A stretch of DNA of 5,519 nt from Ruminococcaceae bacterium UBA1244 (GTDB lineage: Bacteria > Bacillota > Clostridia > Oscillospirales > Acutalibacteraceae): positions 1 to 5,519 of the forward strand of contig DBWG01000150.1 in the NCBI GenBank assembly GCA_002308635.1, written 5' to 3'. The position numbers and the translations under genes were made by a program. Below are positions 1-5,519 of the stretch, piece by piece (position 1 is the stretch's first letter; every line of letters begins with the position of its first letter). The notes under the pieces are model-generated. The model did not search any database. It was not told the origin of the DNA and saw nothing but the letters and a program-made list of their open reading frames with translations.

Positions 1-1538
1 CCGAATACATAAGCGGCTTTGTTGAACGGACCGCCCATGTCTATGGACATCATTGCGCCGAGAATACATCCGAGAAGAACGCCGAGGTTGTGGTCGCTGA
101 GCCATGTAAGACCGTTGTTGAGACCGCTGTTGATCTCACCCATTATCGGGTTGACAGCACACATCATAAAGCCTATCATTCCGAGACCTGCCAGCGGATA
201 AATGAGTACGGGTTTTATTCCTTCAAGAGCTCTCGGGAAATTACTGCACAGTTTTTCGATAAGAAGCATCAGCAGTCCGCCGACAAAACCTGCAAGCAGT
301 GCGCCGAGGAAGCCGGAAGGTATTGTATCAGCAGCAGACGGGTCGGTAAAGGTAGCACCTGTCGATGCAAGATAGCCGCCGACAAAACCTACAAGAAGTC
401 CGGGACGGTCGGCAATTGACATTGCAATAAAGCCTGCAAGCAGCGGCAGCATGAAGTTGAACGCAGCCTTTCCTATTACCATAAACCATTTTGCCGTGTC
501 GGTCACAGAACCGAAATTATTGTCGCCTGCATATCCGAAAGCAGTATCTATAAGGAAGGCTATTGCTATGAAGATACCGCCTGCAACAACAAACGGGAGC
601 ATGTGAGATACGCCGTTCATCAGGTGCTTATAGAGCTTTCTGCCAAAGCTCTCTTTTCCGTCTGAGGAAGATGTTTCGGCTTTCTTGTCCGAATGGAACA
701 CGGGGGCTTCTTTGTTGATGATCTTATTGATAAGCTCTTCGGGCTTGTGGATGCCGTCTGCAACTTTTGTGGAGAATACCGGCTTGCCGTCAAAACGGGC
801 TGTTTCTACACTCTTGTCGGCGGCGATGATAATGCCGTCACATTCTTCGATCTCCTTTGCGGTCAGGACATTCTTTGCACCGCCTGAGCCGTTTGTTTCG
901 ACCTTGATGGTAATGCCCATCTTCCCGGCGGCTTTATTGAGAGCCTCAGCTGCCATATATGTATGTGCAATGCCTGTCGGACAGGCTGTAACTGCAAGAA
1001 CTCTTATTTTTCCGTCCTTTGCGGGGGCTGCGGCTTTTGCTTCTTCTTTTTTTGGCTCTTCCTTTTTAGCTTCTTCGGGGAATTTTTCGGTCTCCTTTTC
1101 ATCAATGAGCTTCAGGAACTCATCAGAGCTTTTTGCAGCCTTGAGTTTTGCGGTGAAGTCCATATCCATGAGCATCTGCATCATCCTTGCAAGCACTTCA
1201 AGGTGAACATCGCCGTCCGTCGTTGCAGCGATCATAAATATCAGCTTGCAGGCATCCCCGTCAGGCGAATCATAATCTACGCCGTCAGGAACAGTCATTG
1301 CAGTGAGCGCAGGTGCTTTTACTGCCTCGCTTTTTGCGTGAGGGATGGCTATTTCCATGCCTATCGCAGTTGTGCCCATTTCCTCTCTTTTGAGGATGCC
1401 TTCTTTGTAGGCAGCTCTGTCTTTCAGGCTGCCGCATTTGTCGTGAAGTGCAACGAGCTTTTCGATAGCCTCAGATTTGCTCTTCACCTTTGCACCGATC
1501 TCAATACCCTGCTTTTTTAACAGATCAGTAATTCTCAT
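1..1538 (-). CDS. fruA: Fructose-specific PTS transporter, fused EIIA-EIIB-EIIC (C-terminus beyond window)
   Basis: The product imports fructose across the membrane and phosphorylates it to fructose-1-phosphate, using phosphate relayed from PEP through EI and HPr. I translated 512 codons with no stop before the window edge; fused relatives usually run past 600 residues, so roughly the last fifth is missing. Domains in order: EIIA (about 1-145) with the phospho-accepting His67 in AIPHAKSEA; a Lys/Glu/Ala/Pro-rich linker (about 150-174); EIIB (about 177-275) with the active Cys186 in the CPTGIAHT loop; a second polar linker (about 276-298); then EIIC from about 300. EIIC shows hydrophobic segments beginning near 312, the SIADRPG motif (374-380) and the GGPFNKAAY signature (502-510). 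The ATG at 1538 is preceded by GGGGG eight bases upstream. It is the third gene of the operon, 17 bases after the fruK stop. Family assignment is secure; fructose specificity is supported by the fruK neighbour. Confidence 0.96.
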   Translation of the reverse strand, partial: MRITDLLKKQGIEIGAKVKSKSEAIEKLVALHDKCGSLKDRAAYKEGILKREEMGTTAIGMEIAIPHAKSEAVKAPALTAMTVPDGVDYDSPDGDACKLIFMIAATTDGDVHLEVLARMMQMLMDMDFTAKLKAAKSSDEFLKLIDEKETEKFPEEAKKEEPKKEEAKAAAPAKDGKIRVLAVTACPTGIAHTYMAAEALNKAAGKMGITIKVETNGSGGAKNVLTAKEIEECDGIIIAADKSVETARFDGKPVFSTKVADGIHKPEELINKIINKEAPVFHSDKKAETSSSDGKESFGRKLYKHLMNGVSHMLPFVVAGGIFIAIAFLIDTAFGYAGDNNFGSVTDTAKWFMVIGKAAFNFMLPLLAGFIAMSIADRPGLLVGFVGGYLASTGATFTDPSAADTIPSGFLGALLAGFVGGLLMLLIEKLCSNFPRALEGIKPVLIYPLAGLGMIGFMMCAVNPIMGEINSGLNNGLTWLSDHNLGVLLGCILGAMMSIDMGGPFNKAAYVF

Positions 1539-1546
1539 TTACTATA

Positions 1547-1551
1547 CCCCC
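1547..1551 (-). promoter_or_regulatory. Ribosome binding site of fruA
   Basis: On the minus strand the short fruK-fruA gap reads AAAAAAGGGGG followed by eight bases and the fruA ATG. The G-run resembles those before fbp and fruR, so it is probably the usable Shine-Dalgarno element. The 17-base gap leaves no room for a separate promoter or terminator, so fruA is expected to be on the fruR-fruK transcript. Confidence 0.7.
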
Positions 1552-1555
1552 TTTT

Positions 1556-2458
1556 TTATAGTTTTTGAAGTATCTCCTCTATCTTCCTTCTGTCAGCAAG
1601 TCCGGGAGAGAATGCAGTTGCATTTCCGCAGGCCGTTCCGAGCTTCAGGGCATATCCGTAGTTGCCGGTCTTTTCAAATCCTGCGATAAATCCTGCCACC
1701 ATCGAATCACCGGAACCGACAGTGCTGAGTACCTTTTCCTTGACCGTGCCTGAACGGTATGTACTGCCGTCCTCCGCAAAAAGAACCGCCCCTTCTCCTC
1801 CGAGAGAAACTATTACATTTCTTGCGCCCATCTTCATAAGCTCCCGTGCGCATCTTTCGGTCTCCTGTTCACTGCCGGCATCGGTATTGAATATCTCAGA
1901 AAGCTCCTGACGGTTCGGCTTGATAAGGAACGGCCGGTATTTAAGACAATTCAGAAGCAGCTTTTTGGTCGCATCAACAACGATCCTCACCTGTCTGCCT
2001 TCAAGACGGCTGAGTATCCTTTCGTAAGTATCGTCAGCAACGGTTTTGGGAATACTTCCGGCAAGAACTATCGTATCTCCGTCCGTGATCCTGTCGGTCT
2101 TTGCAAGAAGCTCATTGAATTCCTCCTCGGAAATGTGCGGTCCCTGAGCATTGATCTCGCTTTCCTTATCAGCCTTCATTTTGATATTGATCCTCGAAAT
2201 GCCCTCTTTAAGCCTGATAAATTCCGAACAGATATTCTGGTCACGCAGTCCCTTTTCGATCGCATCACCTGTGAAGCCTGCGCAGAAACCGAGAGCGGTA
2301 CTCCTGATATCAAGCTGTGAAAGTATGCAGGAAACATTGATGCCTTTTCCGCCGATATAATATTCCTCGCTCGTTGTGCGGTTAGTGATGCCGCTCTCAA
2401 ACCTGTCAAGATGAACAACATAGTCGATCGATGGATTCAGCGTCAGCGTATATATCAT
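1556..2458 (-). CDS. fruK: 1-phosphofructokinase
   Basis: This cytoplasmic kinase of the PfkB/ribokinase family uses ATP to convert fructose-1-phosphate, the product of FruA, to fructose-1,6-bisphosphate. The 300 residues match the usual family length. Visible motifs are the N-terminal TLNPSIDYV (6-14), the PfkB signature GGKGINVS (36-43), EINAQGPHI (101-109, the EIN-GP sugar-phosphate kinase element), AGSIP (133-137), KPNRQEL (180-186), and the anion-hole/catalytic loop VGSGDSMVAGF (247-257) with the presumed catalytic base Asp251. The loop has Ser where GAGDS is more often seen, a conservative change. The start overlaps the fruR stop by four bases (ATGA), with a strong GGGAGGTG site just upstream, so translation is probably coupled. 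The tagatose-6-phosphate kinase LacC is a close paralogue, but the fruR-fruA context favours FruK. Confidence 0.95.
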   Translation of the reverse strand: MIYTLTLNPSIDYVVHLDRFESGITNRTTSEEYYIGGKGINVSCILSQLDIRSTALGFCAGFTGDAIEKGLRDQNICSEFIRLKEGISRINIKMKADKESEINAQGPHISEEEFNELLAKTDRITDGDTIVLAGSIPKTVADDTYERILSRLEGRQVRIVVDATKKLLLNCLKYRPFLIKPNRQELSEIFNTDAGSEQETERCARELMKMGARNVIVSLGGEGAVLFAEDGSTYRSGTVKEKVLSTVGSGDSMVAGFIAGFEKTGNYGYALKLGTACGNATAFSPGLADRRKIEEILQKL

Positions 2459-3204
2459 GTTTTCACCTCCCTTATAACGGTTTTGTCATTAAAGCCTCCA
2501 TAAGGCAGCTTATCTGTTATGATGCAGCACTTTTTAAGTTCCGCAAAGGTAACGGGATAGACCTTTCTGAATTTGCTGTGATCTGCAAGCACGAAAACGG
2601 CAAAGCTCTTTTCAATGGCTTTTTCCTTCATCATAGCCTCTTCGCTGTCCTGAGTCGTAAATCCGGCTTTGATATCAATGCCGTTAGCACCGATAAAAGC
2701 CTTTGTAAAATTGTATTTCAGCAGGCTGCGTACTCCCTCAGAACCAACGATGGATGCTGTAACGGGCTTTATCCTTCCTCCGATCATATAGGCATTCAGT
2801 CCTTTTGAAAGAAGCTTTTGTGCATGGATGATACCGTTTGTGACAAATGTTGCTTTTGTCTGGACGATATGGTCAATAAGCCTTGCGGTGGTCGTTCCGG
2901 AGTCAATGTAGATAAAATCGTCATTGTTGATAAGCCCCGAAGCATATTCTCCGATGATATTCTTTTCTTCGGACATATGAACTTCACGGACATTTACTTC
3001 GTCCTCAATTGCGCCTTCGGTGCGGGCTATTGCCGTTGCACCTCCATAGACCTTGCGCAGCTTTCCGTCACGGTCAAGCACCGTCAGGTCACGGCGTATG
3101 CTGGATTCGGATGTTCCGACAAGAGCGGCAAGCTCCGTCACTGTTGCGGCATCTCTTTCTTCGAGGATCTCCAGGATCGCTCTGTATCTTTCCTGAGTCA
3201 GCAT
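2455..3204 (-). CDS. fruR: DeoR-family transcriptional regulator of the fructose operon
   Basis: This is a sugar-responsive repressor, 249 residues from the preferred start. Residues about 5-57 form the DeoR winged helix-turn-helix, with TVTELAALVGTSESSIRRDL (21-40) as its core and the typical follow-on GKLRKVYGGA (47-56). The C-terminal effector domain, of the phosphosugar-binding fold, carries IDSGTTT (100-106), IGGRIKPVTASIVG (141-154), AFIGANGID (169-177) and LADHSKF (206-212). Members in fru operons generally respond to fructose-1-phosphate or fructose-1,6-bisphosphate; that is family knowledge, and the ligand here is inferred. I chose the second ATG (3202-3204, MLTQERYRAIL) because it matches the usual DeoR N-terminus and sits six bases after a GGGGG run. 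The ATG at 3208-3210 abuts that run and would add only Met-Asp. It is the first gene of the operon and probably represses it, itself included. Confidence 0.92.
   Translation of the reverse strand: MLTQERYRAILEILEERDAATVTELAALVGTSESSIRRDLTVLDRDGKLRKVYGGATAIARTEGAIEDEVNVREVHMSEEKNIIGEYASGLINNDDFIYIDSGTTTARLIDHIVQTKATFVTNGIIHAQKLLSKGLNAYMIGGRIKPVTASIVGSEGVRSLLKYNFTKAFIGANGIDIKAGFTTQDSEEAMMKEKAIEKSFAVFVLADHSKFRKVYPVTFAELKKCCIITDKLPYGGFNDKTVIREVKT
2464..2471 (-). promoter_or_regulatory. Strong ribosome binding site of fruK inside the fruR 3' end
   Basis: The minus strand reads GGGAGGTG followed by AAAAC and then the fruK ATG. This is the closest match to the canonical Shine-Dalgarno sequence in the window and lies within the last codons of fruR. 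With the ATGA stop/start overlap it points to translational coupling, and perhaps to more kinase than regulator made per transcript. Confidence 0.8.
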
Positions 3205-3210
3205 ATCCAT

Positions 3211-3215
3211 CCCCC
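3211..3215 (-). promoter_or_regulatory. G-rich ribosome binding site deciding the fruR start
   Basis: The minus strand reads CGGGGG, then ATGGAT, then ATG. If GGGGG is the Shine-Dalgarno element, as it appears to be for fruA and fbp, it serves the second ATG at a spacing of six and cannot serve the first, which it touches. Confidence 0.6.
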
Positions 3216-3237
3216 GTTTTTGTTCCCTTTTGTATTG

Positions 3238-3265
3238 ATTATACCATTATTTTATTTAAAGTCAA
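3238..3265 (-). promoter_or_regulatory. Promoter of the fruR-fruK-fruA operon
   Basis: On the minus strand, TTGACT (3260-3265) is separated by 16 bases from a perfect TATAAT (3238-3243). The -10 is preceded by TGG, which gives the TGn extended -10 form. Transcription should begin near 3231, leaving a leader of about 27 bases before the preferred fruR start. No stable leader hairpin or attenuator is visible. The -35 hexamer overlaps the first TCAA repeat of the operator array, as expected for a site where a repressor blocks polymerase. No good catabolite-responsive (cre) element was seen. Confidence 0.85.
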
Positions 3266-3308
3266 GCAAAATCAATCAAGTTCTTTCAAAGTTAATCAAA
3301 CGTTAATC
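3260..3308. promoter_or_regulatory. Candidate FruR operator: helically phased TCAA direct repeats
   Basis: The plus strand has TCAA starting at 3262, 3272, 3276, 3286 and 3296, with a further AATC at 3305-3308. Steps are 10, 4, 10, 10 and 11, so most copies lie on one face of the helix. The best unit is a decamer beginning (A/T)(A/T)TCAA, seen at 3270, 3274, 3284 and 3294. GTTAATC also occurs twice, at 3291-3297 and 3302-3308. Short repeated motifs are typical operators for DeoR-family sugar regulators. The array covers the fruR -35 and reaches the region upstream of the fbp -10. Binding by FruR is inferred from position and pattern only; AT-rich low complexity could produce part of it. Confidence 0.55.
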
Positions 3309-3319
3309 TTTTATTCATA

Positions 3320-3334
3320 CTATAATGCTATAAT
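3320..3334 (+). promoter_or_regulatory. Promoter of fbp (extended -10, doubled TATAAT)
   Basis: Two perfect TATAAT hexamers lie eight bases apart, at 3321-3326 and 3329-3334. The second is preceded by TGC, the TGn extended -10 motif, and is the likelier one; it predicts a start near 3341 and a leader of about 64 bases. No good -35 is present at 16-18 bases (ATCTTT at 3306-3311 for a 17-base spacer), consistent with reliance on the extended -10. The duplication CTATAAT (3320-3326, 3328-3334) may allow two start points. Confidence 0.7.
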
Positions 3335-3350
3335 TGCAACATGGGTGACT

Positions 3351-3362
3351 ATTTGTACAAAT
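3351..3362. repeat. Perfect 12-bp palindrome in the fbp leader
   Basis: ATTTGTACAAAT is a perfect inverted repeat with no central spacer. It begins about ten bases after the predicted fbp transcription start, a position where a bound protein could block transcription. It is too short and AT-rich to be a strong RNA hairpin. A palindrome of this size may arise by chance about once in a window this long, so a regulatory role is only a possibility. Confidence 0.35.
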
Positions 3363-3392
3363 TTTATTCCAAAGTCTTTCAATATTTCACAA

Positions 3393-3398
3393 AGGGGG
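3393..3398 (+). promoter_or_regulatory. Ribosome binding site of fbp
   Basis: AAAGGGGG precedes the ATG at 3405 by six bases. It fixes the start of fbp, although the open frame continues far upstream, where it only shadows fruR on the opposite strand. Confidence 0.75.
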
Positions 3399-3404
3399 CT
3401 TATC

Positions 3405-5282
3405 ATGGAAAACAAAGAAAAATATTTGCGTCTGCTCTCAGAAAAATATCCCACAATGCGTTCGCTGTCACGGGAGATAATCAATCTTTCCGCAATACTG
3501 AACCTGCCGAAGGGCACGGAACATTTTATGAGCGATATTCACGGAGAATACGAAGCCTTCTGCCATATCCTCAACAACTGTGCCGGGGTCATCAGGGAAA
3601 AAGCCGACATGATATACAGCGAAAAGCTCTCAGACAGCGAGATCGAGGAAATATGTACCATAATATATTATCCGAGAGAAAAGCTGGGTCTGATAAAAAA
3701 AGACCATGTTATCAGCTCTGACAGATACAGACTTATAATAAACCGCATGATCGAGATAGCGGCGGTGCTTTCTTCAAAATATACCCGCTCAAAGGTACGC
3801 AAGGCTATGCCTGTGGATTACGCATATATTATTGACGAGCTTATCCATGCACAGAAGGACGAGGACGACAATCAGATCAGATATCACGAAAGAATACTCA
3901 ACAGTATAATAGGAATTGATGCGGATGATTTTATTGAAGCTCTTGCCGGACTGATAAAACGTCTTGCCGTGGATCATCTTCATATTGTCGGCGATATTTT
4001 TGACAGAGGACACGGTGCCGACAAGATACTTGATATGCTGATGAAGCACCATTCTCTTGATATACAGTGGGGCAACCATGATATCCTGTGGATAGGGGCC
4101 GCCGCCGGAAACGAAGCCTGCATCGCAAACGTTGTGAGGGGCTGCATAAAATACAACACCCTCGAAACTCTCGAAAGCGGATATGGCATCAGTCTGCGTG
4201 ACCTCACTGTCTTTGCAGGAAACACATATTCAAACGGCAGTGCCATGGAAAAGGCGCTGCGGGCAATTACCGTTATACAGTTCAAAGCCGAAGGACAGAT
4301 CATCCTGCGCAACCCTGAGTACGACATGAAGGACCGTCTTATGCTCGGAAAGATCGACCCCGTCAGCGGCACGGTCAGGATCGGCGAAAACGACTACCCT
4401 CTCAACAACACAGACCTTCCGACCATGATATGGGATTCACCATACAAATACAGCGATGAAGAGCAGAAGATCATTAACTGCCTTAAAACGGCATTCATCA
4501 ACAGCGTCAGACTGCAAAGGCATACCCGCTTCCTGCTTGAAAAGGGCAGTATGTATCTCTGTACAAACGGCAATCTCCTTTATCACGGATGTATACCTCT
4601 CGATGACGAGGGCAATTTCTTCGGGGTCAGGGTACTCAACGGCGTGTATAAAGGAAAAGCCCTGTTGGATATTTCCGACAGGACTGTGAGACATATTTAT
4701 TATTCAAAAGAAAAAAATAACGGCGAGCTTGATTTTCTCTGGTATCTTTGGTGCGGCAGGCGTTCGCCGCTGTGCGGGAGAAACATCAAGACATTTGAAA
4801 GATACTTTATCTCAGACAAAAGCACGTGGCACGAAGATTCCGACCCGTATTACAGCCATTATGAGACCGAAAAATGCTGCAGCATGATACTCCGTGAGTT
4901 TGACCTTTATTCCCCGTATTCCCACATCATCAACGGTCACACGCCTGTGCTTGCCTCAAGGGGCGAGCAGCCTCTCAAGGCAAACGGAAAACTTCTGGTT
5001 ATCGACGGCGGATTCTGCAAGGATTATCAGCCAAAAACCGGCATCGCCGGCTATACTCTTATCTACAATTCTCACGGTCTCAGGATAAAAGCACACCAGC
5101 CCTTTGAGAGTATCGAAAAGGCTCTTGAAGAAAATGTGGATATCATTTCCAGCTCGCAGCTTATCGAAACGGAAAAGAACCGCATAATGGTCAAGGATAC
5201 CGACAACGGCAAAAGAATAATGGAAGAAATAGACGACCTTTATGAGCTTCTGGAGCAGTACAAGCTAAAAAACGATATCTGA
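3405..5282 (+). CDS. fbp: Fructose-1,6-bisphosphatase, class III
   Basis: The enzyme hydrolyses fructose-1,6-bisphosphate to fructose-6-phosphate and phosphate, the gluconeogenic counterpart of phosphofructokinase, in the cytoplasm. At 625 residues it is somewhat shorter than the Bacillus subtilis enzyme (about 670) but appears complete. It belongs to the metallophosphoesterase-like FBPase_2 family. Metal-site motifs are MSDIHGEYEAF (42-52; Asp44, His46), HIVGDIFDRG (193-202; Asp197, Asp200), QWGNHD (221-226; Asn224, His225), LYHG (392-395; His394) and INGHTPV (509-515; His512). The C-terminal family block IDGGFCKDYQPKTGIAGYTL runs 533-552. Class III enzymes are known to need manganese and to respond to PEP and AMP; that is family knowledge. 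The start is set by AAAGGGGG six bases upstream and by the MENKEKYLRLL N-terminus. It diverges from the fructose operon across a 200-base control region, suggesting it refills fructose-6-phosphate when fructose enters through FruA and FruK. Confidence 0.97.
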   Translation: MENKEKYLRLLSEKYPTMRSLSREIINLSAILNLPKGTEHFMSDIHGEYEAFCHILNNCAGVIREKADMIYSEKLSDSEIEEICTIIYYPREKLGLIKKDHVISSDRYRLIINRMIEIAAVLSSKYTRSKVRKAMPVDYAYIIDELIHAQKDEDDNQIRYHERILNSIIGIDADDFIEALAGLIKRLAVDHLHIVGDIFDRGHGADKILDMLMKHHSLDIQWGNHDILWIGAAAGNEACIANVVRGCIKYNTLETLESGYGISLRDLTVFAGNTYSNGSAMEKALRAITVIQFKAEGQIILRNPEYDMKDRLMLGKIDPVSGTVRIGENDYPLNNTDLPTMIWDSPYKYSDEEQKIINCLKTAFINSVRLQRHTRFLLEKGSMYLCTNGNLLYHGCIPLDDEGNFFGVRVLNGVYKGKALLDISDRTVRHIYYSKEKNNGELDFLWYLWCGRRSPLCGRNIKTFERYFISDKSTWHEDSDPYYSHYETEKCCSMILREFDLYSPYSHIINGHTPVLASRGEQPLKANGKLLVIDGGFCKDYQPKTGIAGYTLIYNSHGLRIKAHQPFESIEKALEENVDIISSSQLIETEKNRIMVKDTDNGKRIMEEIDDLYELLEQYKLKNDI

Positions 5283-5300
5283 ACAGATGAGCAACAGGCT

Positions 5301-5519
5301 TTATGCCGGAACGAAAGGAAGCTCATATTCGTCATAGCTGAAATCAAACGATACTTCCTCAAATGACTGTTCGTAAGGTTCTTCTTCGGATGCCTCGCTC
5401 TTTTCAGGCTCTGATACTTCTTCCGCCTTGCTGATCTCAGGTTCGGATGACAGCTCGGAAGATACTTCATCCGGAACCGATGTGTTCAGTGAAGTTTCGG
5501 TCTGTGAAGGTTCGGAATT
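5301..5519 (-). CDS. Unknown protein, acidic Ser/Glu-rich C-terminal tail (N-terminus beyond window)
   Basis: I do not recognise this gene. Only the last 72 codons are in the window, ending with TAA at 5301-5303. The frame is open to the window edge and has regular bacterial codons. The visible part is low-complexity and strongly acidic: residues about 15-50 of the fragment are dominated by Ser, Glu and Pro, with recurring SEP units (SSEPEIS, VSEPEKS). It then changes to an aromatic, acidic end, SFDFSYDEYELPFVPA. No membrane segment or sortase motif is visible. Ser/Glu/Pro-rich stretches occur in linkers of surface or cell-division proteins of clostridia and in disordered tails of cytoplasmic ones; neither can be chosen here. 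It converges on fbp with an 18-base gap, so it is probably an unrelated transcription unit. Confidence 0.75.
   Translation of the reverse strand, partial: NSEPSQTETSLNTSVPDEVSSELSSEPEISKAEEVSEPEKSEASEEEPYEQSFEEVSFDFSYDEYELPFVPA

Noticed and set aside
685..1520. Long plus-strand open frames opposite fruA
   Set aside because: They are shadows of fruA. Their products are Phe/Cys/Ser-rich, with no motifs or plausible ribosome sites, while the minus strand encodes intact EIIA, EIIB and EIIC.
3009..3404. In-frame upstream extension of fbp giving a 757-residue protein
   Set aside because: The extra 132 codons lie antisense to fruR and cross the operator and the fbp promoter. They have no ribosome site, and the family N-terminus begins at the ATG at 3405.
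3205..3404. Riboswitch or structured leader in the divergent intergenic region
   Set aside because: The predicted leaders are about 27 and 64 bases and AT-rich. They have no stable stems or known aptamer core.
3341..3721. 126-codon open frame beginning at the predicted fbp transcription start
   Set aside because: It would be leaderless and mostly overlaps fbp in another frame. The product has no recognisable domain, and fbp in this stretch matches its family strongly.
5287..5326. Inverted repeat ATGAGC / GCTCAT as a terminator between fbp and the convergent gene
   Set aside because: The stem is six pairs with a 28-base loop, not GC-rich, and lacks a following T-run; most of it lies inside the opposing coding sequence.
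5240..5470. 76-codon minus-strand ORF overlapping the fbp 3' end
   Set aside because: It is in a different frame from the open acidic tail gene, runs about 40 bases into fbp, and encodes a basic, motif-free product. The frame ending at 5301 is open to the window edge and reads naturally.

Overview
The window looks like chromosomal DNA of a Bacillota bacterium, most likely a gut or rumen clostridium of the Ruminococcus/Oscillospiraceae type. The reasons are a DeoR-type fruR, 1-phosphofructokinase and fused IIA-IIB-IIC fructose PTS in the order fruR-fruK-fruA; a class III (Firmicutes-type) fructose-1,6-bisphosphatase; purine-rich Shine-Dalgarno sites; and moderate G+C with an AT-rich promoter region. 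The genus is a guess.

Layout. Positions 1-3204 hold a minus-strand fructose operon read from right to left: fruR (2455-3204), fruK (1556-2458, sharing an ATGA overlap with fruR) and fruA (1-1538, C-terminus cut by the window edge). Positions 3205-3404 are a divergent control region. It has a strong fruR promoter on the minus strand, an extended -10 promoter for fbp on the plus strand, and between them an array of short TCAA-containing direct repeats that is the best candidate for the FruR operator. Positions 3405-5282 encode a complete class III FBPase. Only 18 bases later, a convergent minus-strand gene (5301-5519, partial) ends; its visible part is a serine- and glutamate-rich acidic C-terminal tail of unknown function.

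How the genes fit together. FruA imports fructose as fructose-1-phosphate, FruK phosphorylates this to fructose-1,6-bisphosphate, and FruR probably senses the fructose-phosphate and relieves repression. Carbon therefore enters glycolysis below fructose-6-phosphate. The divergent FBPase can regenerate fructose-6-phosphate for cell-wall amino sugars, pentoses and storage polysaccharide. The arrangement makes metabolic sense, and shared control by FruR is plausible but unproven.

No RNA genes, mobile elements, CRISPR arrays or clear intrinsic terminators were found. Most of the window is ordinary central carbon metabolism. The intergenic control region and the acidic tail gene are the parts worth a second look.
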